This document shows, one piece after another, positions 28,201 to 37,764 of a stretch of DNA of 64,000 nt. A program made the translations under genes and the position numbers. The notes under the pieces were generated by a model. The model did no database searches. It was not told where the DNA came from and saw only the letters and a program-made list of their open reading frames with translations. Source of the DNA: Schistosoma haematobium (lineage: Eukaryota > Platyhelminthes > Trematoda > Strigeidida > Schistosomatidae); contig NC_067197.1 of the NCBI RefSeq assembly GCF_000699445.3, positions 23,295,809 through 23,359,808 of the forward strand. Direction: 5' to 3'. Position 1 is the first letter of the stretch; every line of letters starts with the position of its first letter.

Positions 28201-31200
28201 TGTGAAGGCGCGGATCGGCAAAGCAAGAGCAGCATATTCACAATTGAAGAACATCTGGAACTCAAAGCAACTGTCAACCAACACCAAGGTCAGAATTTTC
28301 AATATAAATGTCAAGACAGTTCTATTGTATGGGGCAGAAACCTGGAGAACTACGAAAGCCGTCATCCAGAAGATACAGGTGTTTATTAACAGTTGTCTAC
28401 GTAAAATACTTCGGATCTGTTGGCCGGACACTATTAGCAACAACCTACCGTGGGAGAGAACAAACCAGATCCCAGTGGAGGAAGAAATCAGGAAGAAGCG
28501 CTGGAAGTGGATAGGACACACATGGGATCCTCAAGACCAAAGGGAAAGAGGAAGACTAAAGAACATATTACGCCGGGAAATGGAGATAGACATGAGAAGA
28601 ATGAACTACAGTTGGATAGAACTAGAAGGGAAGGCCCAGGACAGAGTGGGTTGGAGAATGCTGGTCGATGGCCTATGCACCATTGGGAGTAACAGGCGTA
28701 AATAAGTATATAAGTTCAGTCTCTGACCGCAGAAAATGACTGAATCCTAAGAGGTCATTGCTCAGCACATCAGGCTTATAAAAAAATTAACCTCAAAGAA
28801 GTGAACTCTGCCAACGCTCGTAAATTTATTCTCATGCGGTGCCACACTACTTCGCAAAATAGCCCCAAATATGTCTGACAGATTTCAAGATAAATATAGT
28901 CGTCAAACAACGAGACGACTATATTTGGAAAGAGTAAAGATGAAACCCACTTAGAAAGTATACCTAAGTTTCGGATGAGAACAATCACCACATAAAACTG
29001 TTACCTAGGTGGAATAGATTATGATTCATTCGTTTAAGTCAGTAGGCCGAAACAAGTGAAAATTTGTAAACGTTTATTAGTTTGGAGATTTCGGAAATTA
29101 TGCTGGTCAGATGTACTTCTCGATAGTTCCTGATGTGTTTTTATGCTACGTATAAAGTTGAGGTAATACCTTACGATGAAATGATTTCATTTTTTGTGTA
29201 TTATAAATTACGCTCTACTAAGTTGGTGATCAAAAAGGATTTATTTTAGATGGATAGAAACCACTGAATTCTGCTGTCATATTGCAATCTTTAGTCAAAG
29301 TCTTGAAACTTGTGGTTGACTAATCATTTCCTGTATCAGATTTGAAATAAAGATAGATAGGTACAAATGCTAACGAATGAAATTATTTAATCAAACAACC
29401 ATATTTTGTAACGGTATAAAAAGACGAAATCTACAATAAAAAAATACTAAAATAAACAAAAGTAGGAGTCAGGAAGGGGGACTATAATGAGTGGTGGAAT
29501 GTCCGAAGTATGAAGGTGAAGAATTGATGCATCCATGTCATTTTTAGATTTGAAATCATACTACCTATATTTTCAATTGTCATAGCGCGTTCAGATAATG
29601 TATAGGTCGAAATATGAATGCTTACTGGTAAGGTTCTTTGAGCCTGTAATGAAGTAAATTTAACTATTAAATCCAATAAACAATAGCATATAACTCATGC
29701 CCCCAGATTTCTCAAGAACAGATGTCATCAATGAATAATTGAATCTCAGAAATAAATAAAAGTAGGTTATCCAGCTCTGAAAACTAAGTTTCTTGGAATA
29801 TTCGCAATCACCATTGAGATGAATGGAAAATCAACTACGCCAGCCTTCTGAAAGATGAATTCCTTTGAACTGTTGTACTTTAGTTTTAACTAACACTTTA
29901 CAGGAACAATATAGATAATCTCTATCGACCTGAGTTATTTAGAGATAGAATTCCTAATGGAGTCCTCTAAATAACAGGTATGTGGTTGAAAAGTACATGG
30001 GTTGGATCAGAACCAATCAATGACTAAAGTAGTCATTTTTGGAGATTGTCATGGAAACCGGGATGCACTTTTATCTTACAGCTGCACTTCTAGCCAGTTC
30101 TAGAGTATAAATGCAATATATAATAAATGTCATAGTAACAGAATCAACAACTCACCCATAATCCGCTAAAATCATTGGTGGTCGTCGATTTGGATGAATT
30201 TATTGGTGGAAATCTGGGATTAGAAATATTCAGAACCAATGGTTTATTGTTTATACTGGATAAATGAGATCTATTCTTAACGTCTGGGGATGGAGTCAGT
30301 TTAGGTAGTGAGACAGGTGAATGAAACAACTCAGGATTTTGAAAATGACCAAGTACTCGACTTTCATAAGTAATCCCTGGTAAATGTTTAACAGATTCTG
30401 TTAGGGGATTAGATGTTTCGAATATAGTATGTTTATCAATCGTCATTCCAAAGGTATTGGACTCCTTGAAGGGGATCACACAAGTAGAAATAAAAATAAG
30501 TAAGAATTGACAATTTTTCAATACTCACGCAGAAGCAGAAATAAACAGTAATCACACATTCATTAAAGACACACACACCGCTATATTGCCATTATTTTAT
30601 ACCTTCAGCATAGTAATTCCGGAAATTAAACGCCACTACCAAAAAACAACGCGGCGATTGCCTCTAATTGATCCCATCCAATATACATCAATCAGATGGA
30701 ATATCAGTGATCGTATATCATAACAGTATCCGAAAATGCTGTGGATTTGGACTAATTAATAATAATAATAAATAATAATAATAATAATAATAAATAATAA
30801 TAATAGTAATAATAATAATCGGTCTGACGTAATAAGTTAATATTTGAAAAAAAACAGGACAATCTGTCTAAACACAGCACATTTTTCTAGCTACTAGATA
30901 TGTATTAAAGTAACTTAGTCCAACAACATTAGTAATATCACTTAGTTAAAGTTATATTGATCAGTTTTATTAGCAATCACTTCAAGTATGTAAGTTCTGG
31001 AAGGATTTCTGATTTCAGTAGAGTCACTGCTAGAACATTATTTCGATTTCTTTACTGTTTATCTTCTTAAATTCATTTCGCTGTGCAAATGTGGCAGGGC
31101 AACTTGAACAAATATAAATATGTGCCAGGCTCTATGCTGATCTTAAATGACTGATTGACTGAAAACCCGTATTGGATTTATGGCATTTTAAGTGCATGGC

Positions 31201-31582
31201 CAGGCAGACTAACAAATTGTTGGTTTCCCACTGATAAGTGTCATCATCCAAATACACTAAAAGCAAACAACTCTGGAAATTAATGTACACCAAAATTTAA
31301 AATCAGAACAAAAGAATGGTATACGAAGAGATTTATGGAGAAAACGAATGTAAAAAGTACATTAGCACATAGAAAAATTTAGATGAAAATATATTTTAGT
31401 TAAACTTTGATCGTTAGTACGTGTAATGATAACTGAGATTTCCAGTTTTCGTAAACAAAAGGATGACGAATGGATGGCGGGTTCTCCATTGATAAATGTG
31501 GGAAGAACTGTTCACACATAACGACATTACCCCAAGAGGATAGAAGTAAATTTTCCAACGGTTGTATGGATCCAGGATACGC
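8972..31582 (-). CDS. Ser-rich single C2H2 zinc-finger protein, multi-exon
   Basis: Not recognised by name. Likely nuclear, DNA-, RNA- or protein-binding. Exons in transcription order: 30156-30464, 24063-24165, 22901-22974, 21450-21519, 20136-20223, 17499-17746, 14661-14757, 13228-13539, 12121-12206, 9803-10482 and 8972-9115. All have GT/AG borders and phases that match at every junction, giving 737 codons including the stop. A likely earlier exon is 31421-31582 (phase 0). The finger reads F-x-C-x2-C-x12-H-x4-H (CDYC at the end of exon 20136-20223, then RHINSRH in 17499-17746). The rest is low-complexity Ser/Thr/Asn-rich sequence with a run of seven Ser, and a basic tail ([10 protein letters not shown] to NKRSNKEKK). 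Introns hold many repeats. The start codon was not found. The acceptor of exon 9803-10482 was chosen because the alternative at 10495 gives an early stop. Confidence 0.72.
11565..11830 (+). repeat. dispersed repeat family R1, diverged short copy
   Basis: The same order of conserved blocks as in the longer copy at 25384-25900: CACCTTGA-TGGTxGAG, TATCGTGA, GAGCTATA-TGACTGGAACA, TCATxxAGGTCCTACCAT, then (after skipping the middle) TGTGACTGGCTTCAAGCAG and TTTGGGCACT. It is shorter because the central ~200 nt are missing. It lies in an intron of the zinc-finger gene. I could not assign it to a named element; the 5' part of a non-LTR element is possible. Confidence 0.55.
17235..17362 (-). repeat. 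tRNA-derived SINE, copy 1
   Basis: The minus strand starts with a tRNA-like head containing a good A box (GTGGCTTAGTGGTTGAGG, 17339-17356) and a weaker B box (GAATTCCC). A body follows that ends AGCCCTCACATTTAGGG, then GGCTCATA. The head and the CCxTCACA-TTAGGG body recur at 34553-34665 and 38890-39003. It lies in an intron of the zinc-finger gene. Confidence 0.6.
18419..18886 (+). mobile_element. SR2-derived non-autonomous element, copy 1
   Basis: About 400 nt matching the 5' UTR of the SR2-like element (minus strand 61886 to 61502 and 58360 to about 58338), joined at ACACACACAAAT to about 65 nt matching that element's 3' end (GCATATATATTTGG, CTCTTGTACCAATAT, TGTGTTGAAATAAATAAAT). Everything between, including both enzymatic domains, is missing. 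It is in antisense orientation inside a zinc-finger gene intron. Apparent open frames here are chance frames with no retrotransposon protein motifs. Confidence 0.8.
19951..20028 (-). ncRNA. degenerate Smalpha-type hammerhead ribozyme
   Basis: On the minus strand the order is GTACATCCAACTGA, GTCCCAAATAGGA, then GCGTCCTG and CACTGCTA. This follows the schistosome hammerhead as I remember it (GTACATCCAGCTGATGAG, GTCCCAAATAGGACGAAAC, GCGTCCTGG). Stem II and its CAAATA loop are intact. CTGATGAG has lost three bases (CTGAG, 20005-20009 on plus) and GGACGAAAC reads GGATAGAATT, so self-cleavage is not expected. The flanks probably belong to the same ~330-bp repeat. It lies in an intron of the zinc-finger gene, on the same strand. 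Confidence 0.72.
21770..21850 (-). repeat. possible tRNA-derived SINE fragment
   Basis: The minus strand shows a B-box-like CAGGTTCAAATTCTGCC after CTAGGTCA. No clear A box or body shared with the better copies at 17.2, 34.6 and 38.9 kb was seen. Confidence 0.25.
22660..22780 (+). repeat. dispersed repeat family R1, short relic
   Basis: CTGCCACCTTGACGTGATAG and GATGGAACACTTACT match the first blocks of the family seen at 11565 and 25384. The remainder has decayed beyond recognition. Confidence 0.35.
24355..24675. mobile_element. foldback (long-TIR) element F1, copy 1
   Basis: The left arm begins at about 24391 with AACATGAATT and GGTTCTCGTCAGTTGCC. The right arm, read on the opposite strand, has AACATGAATTCTTTTAC and ATCCTCGTCAGCTGCTTAGAG. 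The same arms, plus outer sequence (CAAAT/TTTG and GCTCC), recur at 40080-40420. There is no coding capacity. It lies in the long intron between zinc-finger exons 24063-24165 and 30156-30464. Confidence 0.68.
25163..25232. repeat. (TAT)n microsatellite
   Basis: About 70 nt of TAT/ATT units with one interruption (TTG). Intronic. Confidence 0.95.
25384..25930 (+). repeat. dispersed repeat family R1, longest copy
   Basis: GC-richer than its surroundings, with blocks shared with 11565-11830. These are CTACCTTGACATGGTGG, TATCGTGACG, GAGCTATACTGGCTGGAACA, AGGTCCTACCATGTCAG and, near the end, GTGTGACCGACCTCAAGCAG and CTTGGGCACT. Just after it (25940-26030) a short open stretch reads [20 protein letters not shown], which may be the start of an element's ORF. 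I could not name the family. Confidence 0.55.
27197..27436. mobile_element. 240-bp foldback element with a tRNA-like core
   Basis: Inverted arms 27197-27268 and 27360-27436 match over about 70 nt (ATCTAAGCTAGACCACCATT, AACCTGA-AGCAC, GGACGG-CGTTT-GTCT). On the minus strand, the loop side reads TCTAGAGGTTAAGC and then CTGAGTTTGAGTCCCGCG, resembling tRNA A and B boxes. It is just upstream of the truncated SR3-like element. Confidence 0.7.
27536..28714 (+). mobile_element. 5'-truncated SR3/Perere-3-like RTE retrotransposon
   Basis: The 3' third of an RTE-clade element. It starts inside the reverse transcriptase ([19 protein letters not shown]), has one in-frame stop (TAA at 27664-27666 replacing the Tyr of FIDYEK), and is then open from 27686 to 28705. 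It covers [11 protein letters not shown], the catalytic FADD motif ([11 protein letters not shown]), the thumb, and the C-terminal block ([20 protein letters not shown]) to a TAA. The 3' terminus is ggagtaacaggcgtaaataag. A 7-bp target duplication (ttcagtc) lies at 27529-27535 and 28715-28721. It sits antisense in the long intron of the zinc-finger gene and is much better preserved than the copy at 3.9 kb. Confidence 0.93.
29626..29643 (-). other. candidate 18-nt microexon of the zinc-finger gene
   Basis: Minus strand: acceptor cttcattacag, then 18 nt encoding AQRTLP, then the donor GTAAGC. It is phase 0 on both sides, as are its would-be neighbours (30156-30464 ends in phase 0, 24063-24165 starts in phase 0). 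The frame stays open past the donor to about 29482, so a longer exon is also possible. This is inferred from splice consensus only. Confidence 0.25.
30764..30820. repeat. (AAT)n microsatellite
   Basis: Imperfect AAT/TAA run in front of zinc-finger exon 30156-30464 (upstream on the minus strand). Confidence 0.9.
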
Positions 31583-32872
31583 CTAAATGTGCAGAGAGAA
31601 ATCACTGATCATTATGAAAACACAATTGTCCAATACGAATATTTTGTCTATTTAAACATGATAATTTTGGATTTATAACTGTACAACCGAATGAAGATAT
31701 TGAAGACGATCGTTCGCTCTTTTACTCTTTCTTAATCACTATGGATAACTCAAAGTTTACTGATACACTGAACACGAAACCTTGAATACTAAATCAAATG
31801 AGATGGAGTTGATATGAAAAGCGAAATGCATTTGAGTTACGCATTTCGAACAATCTGGTCACATATGTCAAGGCGTTTATATATGGAAGACAAATAAAGG
31901 CCAATTAAATAATAGTCAGTAAATATGAAGAGGCAAATGGAAAGAAAAGGAAACCATAATCCAGGATGACAACATATTTATTTCATATTACATTAAATTC
32001 TTACTCTCTTACCACCATCTATTTACAGTAATCTTGTTTGATTTTTAGTTTTTCAATTGTAATAGTTTGACAAGTGTGGCTAGATTGTTCGTAATGTATA
32101 TGGCGAAAACACAACATTTTTCAGATTAACTCCTTTTTGTTACACTATAAAAATTTATGGAAAGAACTATTTATTCCGTAGCAAGTTAAACAGTTTAATT
32201 AAATACCCTTAAGCAAAAAAACAGAGTATTAAAAAAAGTGATACTAATGCAAATGAAAAGTTAACCTTATTACCAAACTTAGTGTAGATTTATGTGCTAA
32301 GCCTTGAGTCGCGTCGATTTTATTACGGCTAGAAGTAGTACCCAATGAACAAGAATTATGTCAAATGTTTAAAACACAAGTCACAAGTGGTAATCAAATG
32401 TTAAAAGTTCTGGCTTTCACTCCAAAAAGTGCTATAGACTCATACTGCTGAGCTTCCAATCGGGACAAAACAGGCGTCCAGGGTCTCATGGTCTAACAGT
32501 TCTTCAATAAATATCAGCTCATGGAAATTATCTTCCAGTTGAATAGACCCCCAGATATCACCAACCCAAAAAGTCATTATGGTATAACTCTAAATATTTT
32601 CAGTAGTTCCACTTAATAAAAAAAACTAGTTAAGATAAAATTTCTCTTGGGTTTCTTTTCCAAAAAATATTCAGATCTTTAGAAACAGTAAATTTATTTA
32701 AACACGATTGCTCAATACTTAAAACGGGTTCATGATATTTTCGGTTTCATTAGCCAATGGCTACCTGAATAAGGTTCAAACTAAAGATGCATTACTTGGT
32801 GGGTAAGAGTAATTTCCTAGTATTTTAGTCTCCTTAATGTTTAATTCATAGAGTAGATTATATAGTATTGTT
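31583..32872. other. spacer between PIG-Z-like and zinc-finger genes
   Basis: Mostly AT-rich, without a convincing open frame. It holds the hammerhead-like relic at 32425-32520. The first exon(s) and start codon of the zinc-finger gene are probably here or inside an exon not recognised. PIG-Z could also have a further 3' exon here, because its last exon contains a donor-like CTCAG/GTATAC at 32955-32960. Confidence 0.4.
32425..32520 (+). ncRNA. strongly diverged Smalpha hammerhead relic
   Basis: In order: CTGCTGAG (32445-32452, expected CTGATGAG), a stem II-like TTCC-AATC-GGGA, ACAAAAC (expected ACGAAAC) and GGCGTCCAGG followed by CTCATGG-CTAAC. This is the same block order as the copy at 19951-20028. 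Two core bases differ from consensus, so it should be inactive. A chance match cannot be excluded without an alignment to the family. Confidence 0.42.
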
Positions 32873-35160
32873 TTACTCTAAAAAGAATACAGTGATGAAA
32901 AATAAATCTCTAATCAGGATTGCAAAAACAGCTGGACTCACCAATTTGAGTATACCTGAGAAATTTTGATATGTTTTAAGATGGTTTATTGTATTGTTTA
33001 AAATTGTCACATTAGATCCTCCTAAATCGATAAGTGATTTGCAAGACTGTGATGGATAATGTGAAGATTTTTCTAAAGGTATATTTAACAAAAAACGAGG
33101 TGGCATGTAAGTTCTGAAGAATACATGAGTGACGCATCCAGTTACATTACTTGGAATGGTTCTCATATAAGAAAATAGCCCAGCTTGGTGTAAGTACCCA
33201 TAAAATAAAATCAAGATAAACTGATGAAATATCCATAGTACAAGAATACTTATACAAGTACATGAAACGTCTTTTCGTTTTGTATGTCTGACTTTAGCAT
33301 CAACACTCTGACCAACAACGAAACAAGCACACGGTAGGCATGGAATAAGAAAACGTGCTTCTTGATGAGGTATAGTGGACAAAACAAATGTAGGGAATAC
33401 CACACTGATCCAAGCAATACACGATGAAATTGAACGACGTTGTAAAGGTTGAGTGAATAAACGAAATGTAAAAATAGGTCCAAATATTAAAGGCCAATTA
33501 ATAAGGAAGTGTGTAAATCGAGAATGTAAGCCATGGGAAGAAACATGGTATGAGTTGGAGTTATAAGTTAAAAACCGGTAAGGTGTATATATCAACTTAA
33601 ATCGTGAAAAATCGACCTGGAAAGCTTGTAATAAACTCACATTGTGAAAGTATAATGTATCTATTATTACACAAATGAATGTATTGAAAAAAACAAGTAG
33701 AACAGATGGTAAACAAAGAATCATGGAAATGTACTTAAACTTGACTAAGATGAATGCTAATTCGATAATTCCTAATGGAAGAATGAACAAAATATAAGTA
33801 GGTCGCAAAAATGTACCCCACACAACAACAGCAGACTGAATACACATGAAAAGAATTAAGGATTGTTTATTCACAGTAGGATCAGATGATTGCTCTAAAC
33901 GATCCAAAACTTCCAAGAACAGTAGGCCAAATAAAGAAACATAAATTGATTCCCATACATTGACAATTGTACGTGTAGACCATAAACTCCCACCGAATGC
34001 GCATGATGCATAAAGTAATAAAGCTGTTGGTACAGAATGATATTGTACAGCATGTAATATTTTTTGGATTTTAGTCTGCTTTGCTGAAACTTGATGATGA
34101 TCAACACGTATGCAACAGCGTAATATAAAAAGATCGACTAAATATGAACCAAGTACAGTGACTAACCGGGAGGGAAACAGAATTCTATTTAACATATCAG
34201 ATCCATTGAAGTCAGTTTCTTCAGCTAAAAAATAAATAAATTGAAATACTAGGGATATTTTCAAGATGATTAAAAATAATACACACAAACACTATCGTGT
34301 ACTTTATAAGGGCATGATAACCATGTTTATGTACCGACTCGATCCTAAACACTAGCTAACTCTCATTTATTAAAAACTTGAACGAGCAACGAAACTTGAC
34401 AGACAGCAGCTAGCCAATGTCAAGATATGAAGCAAAGGATAATCAAGAGTTATAAGACGAATATTTACTAGTTTTTCAACTAGATGTGTTATCAACTAAG
34501 ATATATAATCATTATTAACTCGTTTACCAAGTGCAGATTTACGCACTTTAAGTCGAACGCTAAGTGTAAGGGTTAGTAGAACTACTAGTTGTCCTATCCG
34601 TAGATGAAGGGGAGTTCGAACCTGGACGGAAATAGGACACCTTAGCTACTGGTTCACACATGCATAATAGTAATAGCAATGAAAATAACTTTATGGTATA
34701 AAAAACATGTAGAAAAGAATGTAGTACACAAACCAACTTGATTTTGGCAGAAAGAACATAACCTCCGTACCTCTGATAGGTTGTCCTATTTAACCGTAGT
34801 CCCATATTTTTCAACAGTATACCTGGGACTCAGATAAAATGTGTGTAAAATGAGCGACAAACCTCAAATCATAGAAACATTACTTTTATAATCAATTCCA
34901 CCATGAATCCATTTGGCAGCCTGAATCGGGATATGTACAAAAGGTGACATTCCAGCTACAGATCTAAGAGGACCTTTATCATCTAATTGAAATTCCCATG
35001 TCCTTAATACGTCCAGATTATAAATGTCACCCGCTGCAACTTCAATCCCCTGAAAATACTCATCTGGATGTAAATAACCCGACTGCAAATCGAACACAAA
35101 CAGAAACCGTAAAAATAAAAGCAGTATGTAGATAACCCAACCACGAAGATGGGAAGTCAT
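32873..35160 (-). CDS. PIGZ: GPI mannosyltransferase 4-like (PIG-Z/SMP3 type, GT22)
   Basis: Multi-pass ER enzyme that adds a mannose from dolichol-phosphate-mannose to the GPI anchor precursor. The fourth mannose is inferred from closest resemblance. Exons: 34884-35160 and 32873-34224 (donor gtaatg, acceptor tttttag), 542 aa in this model; human PIG-Z is about 580. Seen: the GT-C signature [19 protein letters not shown] (HPDE at residues 31-34) after a first membrane helix, then many hydrophobic segments, [20 protein letters not shown], and the family's [14 protein letters not shown] (His at about 379). The start is fixed by a splice acceptor 5 nt upstream, with no other Met before it. The C-terminus may differ because a donor-like site lies near 32960. 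PIG-B or ALG-type GT22 enzymes are less likely. SIRT6 lies directly upstream on the same strand. Confidence 0.87.
34553..34665 (-). repeat. tRNA-derived SINE, copy 2
   Basis: The minus strand has a perfect B box (GGTTCGAACTCC, 34611-34622) and an A-box-like AGTAGCTAAGG (34640-34650). A body follows with ACCCTTACACTTA, matching the other copies. It sits in the single PIG-Z intron. Confidence 0.6.
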
Positions 35161-35185
35161 GGATAGCTGGAAGTATAAAATAGAG
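35161..35185 (-). promoter_or_regulatory. predicted spliced-leader trans-splice acceptor of PIG-Z
   Basis: Minus strand: a pyrimidine-rich ATCTTCTCTATTTTATACTT followed by CCAG, whose AG (35166-35167) leaves a 5-nt leader before the ATG at 35158-35160. The preceding gene ends only 157 nt away, and the gap holds no plausible donor exon. A trans-spliced leader is therefore the simplest explanation. Confidence 0.55.
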
Positions 35186-35275
35186 AAGATAATTTGGATG
35201 AGTTTACGTTACAGTTTCCCAATAAGAAAATGAGATATTCAATAACAGAAAAAAACTAGGGAAAATAGGTTATCG

Positions 35276-35281
35276 TTTATT
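35276..35281 (-). promoter_or_regulatory. AATAAA poly(A) signal of SIRT6-type gene
   Basis: It lies 36 nt beyond the SIRT6 stop and about 110 nt before the acceptor of the next gene, as expected for a polycistron processed by coupled polyadenylation and trans-splicing. Confidence 0.55.
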
Positions 35282-35317
35282 GAACTTCAAAGACACACAT
35301 CAGCAGAGAAAAAATGA

Positions 35318-37645
35318 TCAAGACGTTGATTCTAATTTAGACAACTGAAATGAAACAGTACTGCGTGACTCGTTTGGAACAATTTCAGACTGAAAACAGC
35401 TCGTTTCATCATCCTTTTTTGTTTTCAGTTCCATGCACTGACTACTAGTTTGAACAATGAGAAGTGAATGTTTATTGGTTGGATGAGGGAGAATACGCCA
35501 TGGACATTGTGCTTTTAAATTGGAATGCATTGACCTTGAGAAAAAAGATTGAAAGAAATATTTAGAAAACTTTATGGACATTCAATATTTTGTATACCAA
35601 ATCACAAACATTTTTAATTAACAACAATAGTTAAAAATAATACTTCGTTACGTGCAAATATAACCATCTTTTACGGAACATTGCTTCAAAACATTAGTTA
35701 TATTACTACTTATCCAAGAATAAAATCAAAAGGTCTGTCTAGATTTTTAAAGGGATTCATCAAGTTCGAAATGAAGATATAAAGATTTTCAGTTTGAAAC
35801 GAGAGACATATAACTTGAATTCATTGTTTTGCTTGTCACTAAGTCATGTAATCACATTTCCACTTTGACATTCTGTAGACAAACAAAAGACAAAGAGCTT
35901 CCATCAGACTTATTTCACAATCTAATTATTTAATTACTGCATTCGAATTTACAATGTGACTTACTATCATCAGATTAATGTACTCGGCTTTGAGCTTCAC
36001 TTTGTGACCCAATGATACTATTTCACTAACCGAATTCAGCGTCCAACCAGAAAAATCATATACAAATTTAAGGTCAAGAATCAGATCAAGAGGGAAGACA
36101 ATCAAGACAAACGGGCTGATAATGGGAGGACCAGTGTTAACAATAGCTAATCAAACTCATAACCAACAGAATAAGCTGCTAGTCACTTGTGGGGAAATTC
36201 TCATAGCTTATTTCCATCTTAAGTTTGTGATTTTGCCTAGGAAGATAACAAATGTTCCGCAATTAAACCCCTCTGCTCACAGAAAGCAATTTCAACAAAA
36301 TCATTCTACTAAACTAAAAACTTTCGCCACCTCAAAATGTTAAGATAAGCAGTGTGTAAAGCAGCTCGTTACGAATTAATCAGAAAATTTTGACCAAAAG
36401 TATAAGACAATATAAATAAGCAGGTATCATTGCCAAGGTTCGATTTGATAACTTCGAATAAATTGAGCATTGGGTAGATTGTTATAAGTAAGCAGCTTGA
36501 ATACACTTACCTCAAAACAATTACTGGTGAATACAAACTATCATTGAGTGGAGATATGGATGGGACCAATATATTTAATTTTTCACATAATACTTTCATT
36601 ACGAAGTCAGCCGGTGCATTTATGTTTAAAGTTGCATATTTAGCTATTTTTGTTGGCTGCAGATTAATAATTACTAGTTTTGATCCAAGATTCTTTGAAC
36701 TCTCAATTTTATAATAATTTTGAATGAAAGGACAATTGTTGGTACTTCTGTTATTGACAGTCTTACAAACATTTGTAAGAGGAAGACCGGCAGCAGGGAA
36801 CATTTGTAGTGATGAGCCAATACATATATGAAGATCTGCTTTTCTGGAAACGAAAAAAGATATGACATAAACTCCGAAAAATACTCTTAAAATCATAGTC
36901 TCAACTTGAAAATTTTAGGACTAACTTTGACTGTTCTATTGCAAGATTATAATCTAAGAGTGGTAGGTCATCTTCCCAGTCAAGAATAGTATCACGAAGC
37001 TTTCCTCTGTTGTTAATGTTACACAAATATATGTTAGCATACCTGCAACACCGTTTATTAGGTTTCAAATAGGTGCATACAACTGATGACTGCCGTAAAC
37101 CCACTGATCCTGAAGGTGTTGATCGAGCGTATAAAGTTCCACAAGCACTACATGATTCAAGAAACATATCACCATGAAGAATAGCCAAACGGTCTCTTGG
37201 AAAGCCAGATCTCAAGTGCAACCCATCTATATTTTGAGTCACTAAGAATTTGACAACATCTGGGAACGTAAGAAAGATTTCAAAAAATCCAAAGTACCAT
37301 GTTTTTCCAATTCAACAAGAGCTCGATGTGCTAGTGATGGAATCACTTTTTCAAAAGGTATAGAAAGTTTAGGCTTCTTTCCAACTTTCTCCAACGTCCA
37401 GACACCTACAATGAATAACTATTGTAAAGTTTAAACCTACCACCAGGACCTCGAAAGTCCGGTATACCCACTGATGTGCTAATACCAGCTCCAGTATGCA
37501 CAACTATGTAGGTGGATCGACGTACCAAATTAACAAGTTCAGTGAGTTTAAAATTTAGTTGGGAATCGTCATCGAGAACTTCAGGTACACCACAAACTCC
37601 TTTGTTGGGATAGTAGGACAGCTTAGATGCATAATCAACTGACAT
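35318..37645 (-). CDS. SIRT6: SIRT6-type NAD-dependent protein deacylase
   Basis: Class IV sirtuin, nuclear chromatin deacylase/mono-ADP-ribosyltransferase by family. Exons: 37441-37645, 37298-37405, 37043-37259, 36926-37006, 36511-36843 and 35318-35534; introns of 35, 38, 36, 82 and 976 nt; 386 aa (human 355). The start MSVDYASKLSYYPNKGVCGVPE aligns with human [22 protein letters not shown]. Seen: GAGIS at 52-56, IPDFRGP, GVWT, the QNIDGLH motif at 113-119, catalytic His133 (LHGDMF), zinc cysteines 141, 144, 166 and 175/176, RDTILDWED, IGSSLQ and VIINLQPTK. All match the SIRT6 order. The last exon (SMHSNLKAQC to KLESTS) is lineage-specific. An acceptor-like ttttcccag lies 25 nt upstream of the ATG. 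It is probably co-transcribed with PIG-Z downstream, and an SR2-derived repeat sits 120 nt upstream. Confidence 0.94.
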
Positions 37646-37764
37646 TTATCTTGACTTAGTGCGCACAGTACTGGGAAAACATATCATTATATTATCTCAG
37701 ATCAGAATTGACGATCACAAATTCACAATCCGGCGAAGGATTTTAACTTTATACTCCAGGCTAA

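Noticed and set aside
27763..28521. Minus-strand open frame of 252 codons
   Set aside because: Antisense shadow of the truncated SR3-like ORF.
31414..31605. 63-codon open frame beginning with Met
   Set aside because: A different frame ([18 protein letters not shown]...) has cleaner splice borders and a phase compatible with the next exon; the Met frame has none.
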